DNA of 64,000 nt from an uncultured Prevotellaceae bacterium. GTDB taxonomy: Bacteria; Bacteroidota; Bacteroidia; Bacteroidales; Bacteroidaceae. The number at the start of each line of letters is the position of its first letter. Positions within the stretch are counted from its first letter, which is position 1. A model generated the notes under the pieces. It was not told the origin of the DNA. It worked only from the letters and a program-made list of their open reading frames with translations, and did no database searches. The stretch is from assembly GCA_946540735.1 (NCBI GenBank), contig CAMNIN010000004.1, forward strand, positions 1 to 64,000, given 5' to 3'. A program made the position numbers and the translations under genes. Below are positions 54,053-63,168 of the stretch, piece by piece.

Positions 54053-54632
54053 TCTACAAGTTCTATAGCGCGTCTCACAACGAATAACCATGCGGAAGTC
54101 TGCACGCTTTCGCGTCGGGATGATGTCCCAATCCCTATCCGCGGCATTACACCGCGGCGTTCGCTTTCTCCGCTCTCTCATATCTGCACGTCGGTTGGGT
54201 CGCTCTTGCGATTGACTGACCCATTCGGGAAGTCTCCCTCGTGGGAGGCGTACAGACTTACCCAGTTCCGCACAAGCAACTGACGTCCGACTTAGGACCC
54301 ACCCATCCACCGGCAGTGCCTTGGTCCATGTGGCGGTGCAAAATAGACCGCCAACCCGACTGCTTGCCTTTTTGGCATGGCTCGTCAGTATCCGTGAGCC
54401 AATCATTTGTTACGATGGTGTAGTGATTCACATATGTTGTCCATATCGGTCAGCCTGGCAGCGTCGCCGCCGTGATGCTCGGCGGGTGGCCACGTTGTCG
54501 GCAGGGCTTCACACCCGAAGGTCGCCCCTCACGCATGCCTGCCTAGGCTACTGCTGACGGAACAGCAGATTCAGACACCTCCTCCGAGGGCTGAATAATT
54601 GCTTTTGCGACTTCTGGTCGCACATGATATTG

Positions 54633-54640
54633 CAAAGATA
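54633..54640 (-). promoter_or_regulatory. -7 element of the smaller GH2 gene, cut off by the intron
   Basis: TATCTTTG on the minus strand ends only 9 bases before the intron 5' end. In the uninterrupted locus it would lie ~28 bases before the GH2 ATG. The -33 partner is unclear. The surrounding gap 54624-54758 shows no gene. Confidence 0.5.
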
Positions 54641-54758
54641 TAATAAAGAAACGAGGAAAACGGATTTTGTGACGATTTTTTTAGAATGCGCCGACATTTC
54701 AATATAGACGCACACTGCGGATGGAGGAAGGTGTCCGTATAGTCTTTGGTGCTGACTA

Positions 54759-54823
54759 AAGTAGACACATGTAGGAAAAAGTTGAGGGACTGACCATTGT
54801 GTCCAGTCCCTCTCGGTTTTTAT
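54759..54823. terminator. repeated intrinsic terminator, copy 2
   Basis: The same 65-base block as at 40870-40934 with a few changes. GAGGGACTG (54784-54792) pairs with CAGTCCCTC (54804-54812), followed by TCGGTTTTTAT on the plus strand. It lies 20 bases beyond the stop of the minus-strand CoA-transferase gene and can also act as its terminator, since the stem is symmetric. Confidence 0.7.
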
Positions 54824-54842
54824 GAATGCAAGGTGTGAGAAA

Positions 54843-56348
54843 TTATTTCACGTATTCAGCGAAGTCGGTGAGTTTCATGTCGCCCTTGCGAGCCAAGGTG
54901 TCGTGCATGGCGAAGGCAGCCGGCAGGCAGTGGATGGTATGTCCGCCCTTGCCCAGTTTCAGATAGTCCCAGAGCAGTTGCTTGTAATCGGGGTGAGCGC
55001 AGTTCTCGATGATGGTCTTCGCACGCTGCACGGGGCTCTTGCCACGCAGGTCGGCGATACCCTGTTCGGTGACGATGATGTTGACATCGTGCTCCGAGTG
55101 GTCCTGATGGCTCACGAAGGGCACGATGCTGCTGATCAAGCCCCCTTTGGCCACGGAAGGACAGGTGAAGATGCTCAGGTAGGCATTGCGCTCGAAGTCG
55201 CCCGATCCACCGATACCGTTCATCATCCTCACGCCGCTGATGTGTGTAGAGTTGACGTTTCCGTAGAGGTCGCACTCAATGGCGGTGTTGATGGCGATCA
55301 CGCCCAGTCGGCGGATGATTTCCGGTGAGTTGGAGATCTCGCTCTGACGCAGTGTCAGGTGATCCTTGAAGTAGTCCATGTTGTCGTAGACCTGTTTCAG
55401 GCACTCGTTGCTCACGGTCAGGGAGCAGGCAGAAGCATCCTTCACGCGTCCGTCGAGCATCATGGCGATGACGGAGTTCTGGATCACCTCGGTATAGATG
55501 TTGAAGTCAGGCACGTGCTTATCGGCACCCAGAGCGCCGAGGATGGCATTGGCAGTGGATCCCACGCCACTCTGGAGCGGCAGGAACTCCTTGGGAATGC
55601 GTCCGGCGTGCATCTCATCGACCAGGAACTCAGCGGTGAGGTAGCCGATGCGGTCGGTCACGGGGTCATTGTCCTTGAAGGCACGAGCCTCGTCGGGGAT
55701 GTTGCACTCCACCACGCCCACGAGTTTCTTCGGGTCGATCTCCACATAGGGTTTTCCGATGCGGTCGCTCACCTTGGTGATGGGTATCGGCTGACGGTAA
55801 GGAGGATCCAGCGGCTCGTAGACATCATGGATGAATTTGGCGTTGGGGTTGTGGAAAGAGTTGAGTTCCAAGATCACGTGCTTGGCCAGGCGGGCAGCTG
55901 TCGGGCTGATGCCGCCGGCAGCGGTGAGGTAAGCCTTGTAGCATCCGTCGCCCTCTTCAATGTCGCAGACCTCGAGGATAGCCCAGTCGATGTCGCCATA
56001 GAATCCATAGCGCAGTTCCTGTGCCATGTGGCTCAGGTGAAGGTCATTGTACGGGATTTCCCCCATATTGACATGTTTGCGGAAATCGTTGTTGGTGGTA
56101 TAGGGAGCACGGTATTTGATGGCGTTGGCCAGTGCCAGGTCACCATCAGTGCTCTGCCCAGTGGATGCACCAGTGAAAATTCCCACTTTGAAAGGTCTGC
56201 CGGCCTCGTGTTCAGCGACAGCGATTTTAGCCAGTTCTTTGGTTACAGCCTTAGCCACGCCAGCCGGAGTGAAACCGCTAAGGGCCAAGTTTTCTCCATT
56301 CTTGATCATTGAAGCTGCTTCATGAGCAGTCAGTAGTGTGTAAGCCAT
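54843..56348 (-). CDS. acetyl-CoA hydrolase/transferase family protein (succinate CoA-transferase)
   Basis: A 501-residue class I CoA-transferase of the Cat1/ScpC/AarC type. It moves CoA between succinyl-CoA and acetate or propionate, a step in the succinate-to-propionate route that fits the fumarate reductase in this window. Seen: FTPAGVAKAVTKEL, GIFTGASTGQSTDG near the N-terminus, PLQSGVGSTANAILGAL, NIYTEVIQNSVI with the probable catalytic Glu, RMMNGIGGSGDFERNAY, and VTEQGIADLRGKSP. The length is normal. It has its own promoter at 56382-56413 and diverges from the sugar kinase gene. Confidence 0.92.
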   Translation of the reverse strand: MAYTLLTAHEAASMIKNGENLALSGFTPAGVAKAVTKELAKIAVAEHEAGRPFKVGIFTGASTGQSTDGDLALANAIKYRAPYTTNNDFRKHVNMGEIPYNDLHLSHMAQELRYGFYGDIDWAILEVCDIEEGDGCYKAYLTAAGGISPTAARLAKHVILELNSFHNPNAKFIHDVYEPLDPPYRQPIPITKVSDRIGKPYVEIDPKKLVGVVECNIPDEARAFKDNDPVTDRIGYLTAEFLVDEMHAGRIPKEFLPLQSGVGSTANAILGALGADKHVPDFNIYTEVIQNSVIAMMLDGRVKDASACSLTVSNECLKQVYDNMDYFKDHLTLRQSEISNSPEIIRRLGVIAINTAIECDLYGNVNSTHISGVRMMNGIGGSGDFERNAYLSIFTCPSVAKGGLISSIVPFVSHQDHSEHDVNIIVTEQGIADLRGKSPVQRAKTIIENCAHPDYKQLLWDYLKLGKGGHTIHCLPAAFAMHDTLARKGDMKLTDFAEYVK

Positions 56349-56381
56349 ACTATCTATTTAAAAATTACCGAAATATGGGCG

Positions 56382-56413
56382 CAAAGGTACTTGAAATCAA
56401 GTAAAATGGCAAA
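56382..56413 (-). promoter_or_regulatory. promoter of the CoA-transferase gene
   Basis: On the minus strand, TTTG (56413-56410), 20 bases, then TACCTTTG (56389-56382), 33 bases before the ATG. Confidence 0.75.
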
Positions 56414-56462
56414 TTATTCACACTTTATTTTGGGTTTTGGGGGCGTGTTCGTTTTTTTTTAA

Positions 56463-56470
56463 TATTTTTG
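56463..56470 (+). promoter_or_regulatory. -7 element of the PfkB sugar kinase gene
   Basis: TATTTTTG, 39 bases before the ATG at 56510. A TTTG at 56436-56439 is 23 bases upstream, slightly far for the -33 position. Confidence 0.55.
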
Positions 56471-56509
56471 CGGTACCAAAAGACAATCAGAAAAAAGGAA
56501 TTTACACTT

Positions 56510-57541
56510 ATGAATGGAAGAATCGTGACTTTTGGAGAATTGCTCCTTCGTTTCTCGAAGAAGGCCCATCGTCGTTTCACGCAAGGCGAGGAGATCCTCG
56601 GCAATTTCGGAGGCAGTGAGGCCAATGTGGCCATTTCCCTTGCCACGCTCGGCAATGAGGTGGCTTATGTCACCCGGTTGCCGAAGTCGCAGATCGGGTT
56701 GGCCGCCAAGATGATGCTGATGGAGTATGGTCTTGATGTGAGGCATGTGATGATGGACGGTCAGCGCATGGGAGCGTATTATTTCGAAGGTGCCGCTGCG
56801 CTGCGCAATTCGTCAGTCACCTACGACAGGGCAGAATCTGCTTTCTTTCAATTGAAACCAGGTATGATCGACTGGCATGAGGTGCTGCGGGGCGCTGCAG
56901 TCTTCCACACCTCGGGCATCGCCGCCGCCCTCTCCGAGGATGCTGCGGAAGCCACTTTCGAAGCACTGCGTGTGGCTGACGAGATGGGCATCACCATCTC
57001 GTTTGACATCAACCACAGGAAGAACCTTTGGAAATATCCAGGAGCGAAACCCATAGAGACCTTGAGCCGCATGTTGTCGTATGCCGACGTGATGTTTGGC
57101 GATGTCATCGAGTTTGAGTTTCTCATGCAGCATCCCAAGATACCCTTCACCGCTGTCACTCCCGACTACGAAATGGACTTGGAGCCCTACAAGGAATGGT
57201 TTGAGGACATCCACCGCCGTTTCCCCCGATGCCGGAAATGGCTTATGGGCATGCGCAATCAGGTGAACGCCAGTCATCACCTGCTCACCGCCCTACTTTG
57301 GAGTGAGGGGAAGTTGTATTCCACCCGGATCTATGACATTCAGGACATGGTCGACCCGATGGGAGTGGGCGATGCATTCGCCGCCGGACAGATCCATGCG
57401 ATGCTGGCCTATCCTGGTGACGACCAGCGGATTCTCGACTACGCCCTTGCCGCCTCGACGTTGAAATATACCTTCAATGGTGATTTCAATCTGGCTACCG
57501 ATGATGAGATACAGGCGCTCATGGCGGGGCTTTATCAATAG
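56510..57541 (+). CDS. PfkB-family sugar kinase, 2-keto-3-deoxygluconate kinase-like
   Basis: A 343-residue ribokinase-fold enzyme. RIVTFGELLLRFSKK and GNFGGSEANVAISLATLG match KDG kinases, with RMGAYYFEGAAALRNSSVTYDR in the middle and the anion hole/base motif DPMGVGDAFAAGQIHAML near the C-terminus (usual DTxGAGD; here DPMGVGD with the catalytic Asp kept). It would phosphorylate 2-keto-3-deoxygluconate made from uronic acids such as pectin or glucuronide breakdown, in line with the nearby GH2 and esterase genes. Other sugars cannot be excluded. No KDPG aldolase gene follows. ATG 56510 is the homology start. Confidence 0.85.
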   Translation: MNGRIVTFGELLLRFSKKAHRRFTQGEEILGNFGGSEANVAISLATLGNEVAYVTRLPKSQIGLAAKMMLMEYGLDVRHVMMDGQRMGAYYFEGAAALRNSSVTYDRAESAFFQLKPGMIDWHEVLRGAAVFHTSGIAAALSEDAAEATFEALRVADEMGITISFDINHRKNLWKYPGAKPIETLSRMLSYADVMFGDVIEFEFLMQHPKIPFTAVTPDYEMDLEPYKEWFEDIHRRFPRCRKWLMGMRNQVNASHHLLTALLWSEGKLYSTRIYDIQDMVDPMGVGDAFAAGQIHAMLAYPGDDQRILDYALAASTLKYTFNGDFNLATDDEIQALMAGLYQ

Positions 57542-57550
57542 TATATTTCC

Positions 57551-57664
57551 CAAATAAATTTGGCACTTCGCTCGCTTATTCGTACCTTTGGCTTCGCCGA
57601 AGGTACTTTCGCTCGGAATTGCCCAAATAAATTTGGCACTTCGCTCGCTTATTCGTACCTTTGC
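57551..57664 (+). promoter_or_regulatory. tandem duplicated promoter cassette upstream of cysS
   Basis: Two copies with a 73-base period. Copy one has TTTG (57559-57562), 20 bases, TACCTTTG (57583-57590). Copy two has TTTG (57632-57635), 20 bases, TACCTTTG (57656-57663). The second copy is the full 74-base form also found at 36118-36191. The cysS ATG lies ~98 bases after the last -7 element. Confidence 0.78.
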
Positions 57665-57761
57665 AACAGTTTAGGGAGTTTGCGGGAGCCCTCCACTTCT
57701 CTGAGGGGAGGGGCGAGGACCGTAACAAGGCTCCGAATAAATAACAAACAGATAAAAGAAG

Positions 57762-59252
57762 ATGCAACAGACATTGATCATTTACAATACGCTGACCCGG
57801 CGGAAGGAAGCTTTCAAGCCCCTTCATGCCCCCAATGTAGGTATGTATGTGTGCGGCCCCACGGTTTATGGCGACCCCCATCTGGGTCATGCCCGTCCGG
57901 CCATCACATTCGACCTGCTTTTCCGTTATCTCAAGCACTTGGGATACAAGGTGCGCTATGTGCGCAACATCACCGATGTGGGGCATCTGGAGAACGATGC
58001 CGACGAAGGAGATGACAAAATCGCCAAGAAAGCCCGTCTGGAGCAGTTGGAGCCGATGGAGATCGCCCAGTACTACACCAACCGCTACCACAAGGCCATG
58101 GAAGCACTGAATGTGCTCCCGCCGAGCATCGAGCCTCATGCCACGGGACATATCATCGAGCAACAGCAGTTGGTGAGGGAGATTCTCTCCAACGGTTTCG
58201 CTTATGAGAGCAATGGCAGCGTGTATTTCGACGTGAGCAAATATAACCAGAAATATGGTTACGGCATTCTCTCCGGCCGCAATCTCGACAACGTGATCAA
58301 TGCCAGCCGTGAACTGGATGGGGTGGGGGAGAAGCACAACCAGGCCGATTTCGCCCTCTGGAAGAAAGCGCAGCCCGAGCACATCATGCGCTGGCCCAGT
58401 GAGTGGAGCGATGGTTTCCCGGGATGGCACTGTGAGTGCACCGCCATGGGGCGCAAGTACCTTGGCAGCCATTTCGACATCCATGGAGGCGGCATGGACC
58501 TGGTATTCCCGCACCATGAATGCGAGATCGCGCAGGCTGTGGCCAGTCAAGGCGACCAGATGGTGACCTACTGGATGCACAACAACATGATCACCATCAA
58601 CGGGCAGAAGATGGGCAAGAGCCTGGGCAATTTCATCACTCTGGAGCAATTCTTCACCGGCAACCATCCCACTTTGGAGCAGGCCTACACGCCGATGACG
58701 ATCCGTTTCTTCATCCTCTCCGCCCACTACAGAGGAACCGTGGACTTCTCGAACGAGGCATTGAAAGCCAGTGAGAAAGGACTGGAGCGCCTGCTCAACG
58801 GCATCGCCGATCTTGAGCGCATCGCAGTCGCCAAGGAGTCGGATGAAGCCACCCATGGATTGGTGAGCCAGCTCCGTCAGAAATGCTATGACGCCATGAA
58901 TGATGACCTGCAGACCCCTGTGGTGATCAGCCAACTCTTCGAGGCCTGCCATCAGATCAATATCCTGCTCGACCATAAAGGCACCATCAGTGCCGCCGAC
59001 CTTGAGGAATTGAGGCAGACCCTGCATCTGTTTGCCTTCGACCTGTTGGGTCTGCGTCCTGAGAAGGGAGATTCCTCTGATGTGCGTGAGAAAGCCTTCG
59101 GCCGCGTGGTTGACATGGTGCTGGAGCTCCGTGCCAAGGCGAAAGCCGCCAAGGACTGGGCCACCAGCGACAAGATCCGCGACGAGCTCAGTGCCGCCGG
59201 ATTTGAAGTGAAAGACACCAAGGACGGTGTGACTTGGAAACTCAACAAATAA
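57762..59252 (+). CDS. cysS: cysteinyl-tRNA synthetase
   Basis: A 496-residue class I synthetase for tRNA-Cys. The N-terminus has the zinc ligand and HIGH-type motif ([22 protein letters not shown]). Further zinc ligands are in [15 protein letters not shown] and [11 protein letters not shown]. The KMSKS motif reads [11 protein letters not shown], a common variant for CysRS. The C-terminal DALR region ([20 protein letters not shown]) is complete. In some bacteria CysRS also makes cysteine persulfide; here it is far from the sulfur cluster. It begins the run cysS, zinc-ribbon gene, LTA-synthase-like gene. Confidence 0.97.
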   Translation: MQQTLIIYNTLTRRKEAFKPLHAPNVGMYVCGPTVYGDPHLGHARPAITFDLLFRYLKHLGYKVRYVRNITDVGHLENDADEGDDKIAKKARLEQLEPMEIAQYYTNRYHKAMEALNVLPPSIEPHATGHIIEQQQLVREILSNGFAYESNGSVYFDVSKYNQKYGYGILSGRNLDNVINASRELDGVGEKHNQADFALWKKAQPEHIMRWPSEWSDGFPGWHCECTAMGRKYLGSHFDIHGGGMDLVFPHHECEIAQAVASQGDQMVTYWMHNNMITINGQKMGKSLGNFITLEQFFTGNHPTLEQAYTPMTIRFFILSAHYRGTVDFSNEALKASEKGLERLLNGIADLERIAVAKESDEATHGLVSQLRQKCYDAMNDDLQTPVVISQLFEACHQINILLDHKGTISAADLEELRQTLHLFAFDLLGLRPEKGDSSDVREKAFGRVVDMVLELRAKAKAAKDWATSDKIRDELSAAGFEVKDTKDGVTWKLNK

Positions 59253-59276
59253 TCAACTCATCAACAGACTGACCCC

Positions 59277-60344
59277 ATGAGAAAAGTGAAGAAATGCCCG
59301 TCGTGTGGGCGACAGATATACTTGTATGCCCAGATTTGTCCTTACTGCAAAGCAGAGACGCATTTCGCATCCATCGATGAGGTGGAGCCACCTGTCTATG
59401 AGGATAACAGTCAGCCCGAGTTGCCCCAAGAGGAGGTCGCTGCGGATGCAGCCCCTGCCAGTGACCCGGCGGAACTTCCCGTTGAAGAGCAGAAAGAGGG
59501 TCATCTGGGGAAATACATCAAGCATCTGAAGGAAGACACCGAGAAGGTGAAGCATGAATACGACGAGAAAATCGCCAGCAAGTATTCCCCTTCGACGATT
59601 CTGATCGGCAGTGTCATCGCGGTGCTCTCGATCATCGTGCTGTGCTTCTTCATCGCCGTGCAGATGATGGAGACCGAGACATTCAGTCTGAACAACAACG
59701 TGGACAACGAGCTCAAGGAAGTGATCGACAGTGTGGAGAACGACTTGTATCAGAGTTCCACCATCGTGGCCAAATTCCCCGACCGCCAGCGTCACGGGAT
59801 GTTTTATTTGCAGAACGGTCATCTGCATCTTTTCGATGCCTCCAACCAGACCCATGAGGAGATCGACATCACGGCACTCAATCCGAAAGCCACCGTCGAC
59901 TACAATGGCAGCGGTGTGCTCAACGCCTATCTGAGCACCAATGAGAAATATATCCTGATCATCGCCTCCCGCAACGCCGGCAACACCGAGTTTGGTTTCT
60001 ATCGTTTGGGCATTGATGACAAGAAGCTGGAATTCATCGACCGAGGGCGTGTCGTCCAGGAGAAAGACGGCTATACCGTGAGTACAGACATGCGTTCCGC
60101 CTCGTATGACTCCAACGGCGACAAGGTGAAAGGCATCAGCGGATCGGAATGGGAAAGTCTGCCTAAGGTGGAGAAACCCAAGAAACAAGTGGAGCGCACC
60201 GAACAGAAAGTGGAGCGAGAGCCAGAGCCAGTGTCGGTGACAGAGCAGATGAAGCCCTCTGTCGACCTTGCGCCGAAGCCCACAGTGCCTGCAGTGCCCG
60301 AGAAGATCACCATCAAGCCCGTTGATACCTCCAAACCCAGATGA
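59277..60344 (+). CDS. zinc-ribbon, single-pass membrane protein of unknown function
   Basis: A 355-residue protein I do not recognise as a named family. It starts with a double CxxC zinc ribbon (C7/C10 and C21/C24 in KCPSCGRQIYLYAQICPYCK). An acidic linker follows (residues 35-75), then a charged helix, and one membrane helix at about 107-130 (ILIGSVIAVLSIIVLCFFIA). The C-terminal outer domain (140-285) contains MFYLQNGHLHLFDASNQTHE and a beta-rich DUF-like region, ending in a Pro/Glu/Lys-rich tail. It lies 24 bases after cysS and 10 bases before the next gene, so it is in their operon. Confidence 0.75.
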   Translation: MRKVKKCPSCGRQIYLYAQICPYCKAETHFASIDEVEPPVYEDNSQPELPQEEVAADAAPASDPAELPVEEQKEGHLGKYIKHLKEDTEKVKHEYDEKIASKYSPSTILIGSVIAVLSIIVLCFFIAVQMMETETFSLNNNVDNELKEVIDSVENDLYQSSTIVAKFPDRQRHGMFYLQNGHLHLFDASNQTHEEIDITALNPKATVDYNGSGVLNAYLSTNEKYILIIASRNAGNTEFGFYRLGIDDKKLEFIDRGRVVQEKDGYTVSTDMRSASYDSNGDKVKGISGSEWESLPKVEKPKKQVERTEQKVEREPEPVSVTEQMKPSVDLAPKPTVPAVPEKITIKPVDTSKPR

Positions 60345-60354
60345 CGAGCGACTG

Positions 60355-62289
60355 ATGAAGCGTTATCTCCATACCTTAGGATACTTGTTGGGAGCCCATT
60401 TGCTGGTTCTGCTGCTATTGTCGTCTTATCGTCTTGTGGAATTTTGTGCCCTCAGCGGGATGATGTCGCCCAAAAATGACGCCCCTGTGCTCACCGCATT
60501 CGTCAAGGGAGTATGGTTTGACAATGTCATCGCCTGTTACATCCTCATCGTGCCGCTTGCCCTGTTGCTATTGGCCGCCACCTTCAACTGGTATCCCAAG
60601 GCCCTGCGCCGTTTTGCCGGGATATGGTTAGGTGTCCTCTATACCGTTGTGATGGCCGTCTCCGCCTCCAACATCCCCTATTTCGCCTATTTCTTCAAGA
60701 ACATCGATGCCTCCATCTTCGGATGGTTTGGCTATGTGGGCACCACGGCAGGCATGTTGGTGGGCGAGACCAGCTATCTGGTGTATTTCCTGCTTTTCGT
60801 GGTCACGGTCATCCTGTTGGTGTGGTGTCTCCGCCGATGGCGCCGATGGGCAGACCGCCGGATCGCCTCCTCCTCCTCATCCACTGGATGGCGCTGGATG
60901 GTCGGCAGATTGCTGCTGACCGTCATTCTCCTGGCCCTCTGCCTCTTCGGCATCCGTGGCAGGCGCGGCTATAATCCCATCAAGATCAGTCAGGCCTATT
61001 ATTGCAATGACCCCTTCCTCAATCAGTTGGGCATATCCCCTGCTTTCAACCTGTTCACCAGCACACTCGACGGTATGCGGAAGGAGAATGCCGAACTGCA
61101 TCTCATGCCCTATGATGAAGCCCTGGCGTATGTCAGGAATGAGTTGGGAATCACCACCCCCGCCGACAGCACCTCGCTGTTGAGCAGGACCATCGTTGCC
61201 GACAGCGTCGTTTCGCATCCCAATGTGGTCATCATCCTGATGGAGTCGATGTCGGCCAGTCTGATGCAGACCTTTGGTCAGAAGGAACCGCTCACCCCCA
61301 CGCTCGACAGCCTCTACCGCTGTTCGTTGGCTTTTACCCATTTCTATTCCGCAGGTATTCACACCAACCATGGCATCACAGCCACCCTCTATTCCTTCCC
61401 CGCTCTGATGATGCGCAACCTCATGAAGGGTACGGTGACCCCACGGCGCACCGGCATTGCCACCGTGCTCAAGAGCCAAGGTTACCACAACCTCTTTTTC
61501 ATGACCCATGAGTCGCAGTATGACAACATGAACGCATTCCTGCGGACCAACGGTTACGACGAGGTTTTCGCCCAGGAGGATTATCCCAAAGAAGAAGTGG
61601 TGAACAGTTTCGGCGTGCCCGACAAGTATTTGTTTACGTACGCCCTGCCAGTGATCAATAAGGTCGCAGCCACCCGTCGGCCGTTTATGGCGACCCTGCT
61701 CACCATCAGCAACCATCCCCCCTATATCATAGCCGATAATAGGCACTGGCGCACGGGAAAACCCGAGACCCGGATTGTGGAGTATGCCGACCAGTGTATC
61801 GGTGACTTCCTCGCGCAAGCCCGTCGTCAGCCATGGTATGACAACACCATTTTCGTCATCCTCGCCGATCATGGTAAGCTGGTGGGCGAGATGGACTCCG
61901 AACTTCCCCAGTCCTACAACCATATCCCCTGCATCATGTTTGGCCCAGGCATCACCCCCAAGAGCTATGACGGATTGGGGATGCAGGTCGATGTCATGCC
62001 CACCCTCCTTGGCGTGATGGGCATGGGCTATGAGTATGAGGGATTCGGAGTCGACCTGCTGAAAACACGTCGTGAGAAAGTTTTTTATACTTCCGACACC
62101 CAACTTGTGGCCCGCGACAGCGTATCGTGCCTGATTCATGACCCCCATGCCGAGAAAGACTTCTGCTATGAGGTGACAGGTGACGGCCAGTTGCGTCAAG
62201 CCCCTGCCAGAAGCAGCCATTTCGATGCCCTGCGCCGCTATGTCTTCGCCATGGAGCAGACCGCGGAATACCTGCAACGTCATCCATAG
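60355..62289 (+). CDS. LTA synthase-like/sulfatase-fold membrane protein
   Basis: A 644-residue protein with five membrane helices in the first ~215 residues, then a periplasmic alkaline-phosphatase/sulfatase-fold domain. Seen: NVVIILMESMSASLMQTFG with the metal Glu, FTHFYSAGIHTNHGITATLY with the catalytic Thr, YHNLFFMTHESQYDNM, NTIFVILADHGKLVG with the Asp-His metal pair, and HIPCIMFGPGI. This matches the LtaS/OpgB-like family that transfers phosphoglycerol or phosphoethanolamine to envelope glycans. Gram-negative Bacteroidetes lack lipoteichoic acid, so a glycolipid or glycan acceptor is more likely. ATG 60355 is the homology start, 10 bases after the previous stop. Confidence 0.87.
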   Translation: MKRYLHTLGYLLGAHLLVLLLLSSYRLVEFCALSGMMSPKNDAPVLTAFVKGVWFDNVIACYILIVPLALLLLAATFNWYPKALRRFAGIWLGVLYTVVMAVSASNIPYFAYFFKNIDASIFGWFGYVGTTAGMLVGETSYLVYFLLFVVTVILLVWCLRRWRRWADRRIASSSSSTGWRWMVGRLLLTVILLALCLFGIRGRRGYNPIKISQAYYCNDPFLNQLGISPAFNLFTSTLDGMRKENAELHLMPYDEALAYVRNELGITTPADSTSLLSRTIVADSVVSHPNVVIILMESMSASLMQTFGQKEPLTPTLDSLYRCSLAFTHFYSAGIHTNHGITATLYSFPALMMRNLMKGTVTPRRTGIATVLKSQGYHNLFFMTHESQYDNMNAFLRTNGYDEVFAQEDYPKEEVVNSFGVPDKYLFTYALPVINKVAATRRPFMATLLTISNHPPYIIADNRHWRTGKPETRIVEYADQCIGDFLAQARRQPWYDNTIFVILADHGKLVGEMDSELPQSYNHIPCIMFGPGITPKSYDGLGMQVDVMPTLLGVMGMGYEYEGFGVDLLKTRREKVFYTSDTQLVARDSVSCLIHDPHAEKDFCYEVTGDGQLRQAPARSSHFDALRRYVFAMEQTAEYLQRHP

Positions 62290-62337
62290 ACCGGTGGGGT
62301 TTTCCCCCATCCATGAAATACTTAAAAACCAATCATC

Positions 62338-63153
62338 ATGAAACCTGTGAGACTGTTTTTTTGCATCGCCGCACTGGCCTTCAGCCTGTCAGCGGGAGCA
62401 CAAGCCCTGATCCAGCATCCCTGGCAAGGGAAGAGAGTCGCCTATTTCGGCGACAGCATCACCGACCCCCGCAACAGCGGGTCGCAACGCAAGTGGTGGA
62501 ACTGGTTGCAGACCTGGCTCGGCATCGAGCCCTACGTCTATGCCATCAGTGGCCGCCAGTGGAATGACATTCCCAACCAAGCCGAGAAGCTCCGTCAGGA
62601 GCATGGTGACGATTTCGACGCCATCCTGATCTTCATCGGGACCAACGATTTCAATGCTGCAGTGCCTATCGGCGAGTGGTATACCATCACCGAAGACTCT
62701 GTGGAGGCCGCCGTTCACCGTGCGAAGGCCAATGTGCTGCGGCGTCACCGCACCCCGTCGATGAACAAGGACACCTACCGTGGCCGTATCAATATCGCCC
62801 TGAAACGCGTCAAGGAGATGTTTCCTGCCAAGCAAGTGGTGCTTCTCACCCCTATCCACCGCGGTTATTTCTATGGCAACGAGAAGAACATCCAGCCGGC
62901 AGAATCCTATACCAATGAGATCGGCGAATGGGTTGATGCCTACGTGGAGAGCGTGAAAGAGGCAGGCAACATCTGGGCAGTTCCCGTGATCGACCTCAAT
63001 GCCACCTGCGGTTTCTATCCTCTCGTCGATGAGCACATCATCTACTGCCATAACGAGCGCGACCAGTTGCATCCCAATGATGAAGGGCATATCCGCATGG
63101 CCCGCACAGTGATGTATCAGTTGCTGGCCCTGCCTTGCACATTTGAGAAATAA
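62338..63153 (+). CDS. secreted SGNH/GDSL-type esterase
   Basis: A 271-residue protein with signal peptide (LFFCIAALAFSLSAGAQ). SGNH blocks: GKRVAYFGDSITDPRN with the catalytic Ser, the Gly region SGRQWNDIPN, IFIGTNDFNA with the Asn, and RDQLHPNDEGHIRMA with the Asp-His pair. It probably removes acetyl or other ester groups from plant polysaccharides. It is followed 15 bases later by a second esterase gene. Confidence 0.9.
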   Translation: MKPVRLFFCIAALAFSLSAGAQALIQHPWQGKRVAYFGDSITDPRNSGSQRKWWNWLQTWLGIEPYVYAISGRQWNDIPNQAEKLRQEHGDDFDAILIFIGTNDFNAAVPIGEWYTITEDSVEAAVHRAKANVLRRHRTPSMNKDTYRGRINIALKRVKEMFPAKQVVLLTPIHRGYFYGNEKNIQPAESYTNEIGEWVDAYVESVKEAGNIWAVPVIDLNATCGFYPLVDEHIIYCHNERDQLHPNDEGHIRMARTVMYQLLALPCTFEK

Positions 63154-63168
63154 CCAACACGCAGCATC

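Larger units (their letters stand above)
52352..54623 (-). mobile_element. group II intron (~2.27 kb) inserted in the 5' leader of the smaller GH2 gene
   Basis: The 5' end on the minus strand begins GTGCGACCAGAAGTCGC at 54623, matching the GTGYG start of group II introns. Domain V is recognisable at 52421-52388 (starts GAGCCGTATGCGG, GAAA loop). It is followed by a domain VI stem with GGGGGCAACCCC and the end GACCTAC near 52352; the 3' boundary is uncertain by about 2 bases. A reverse transcriptase/maturase ORF occupies domain IV. GATAT at 54447-54443 in domain I could be part of EBS1 against the exon sequence AATATCAT. Rejoined exons read CTTTGCAATATCAT plus ATAATTAATAATTA, so insertion was into non-coding DNA. 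Confidence 0.88.

Noticed and set aside
54052..54406. N-terminal extension of the intron protein from 54406
   Set aside because: The extra ~118 codons overlap conserved intron RNA structure and show no protein-like pattern; the RT family start is near 54052.
57576..59027. Minus-strand frame (483 codons) opposite cysS
   Set aside because: Antisense shadow of cysS; its last part is just the reverse reading of the promoter cassette, which gives a similar peptide at 35983-36381.
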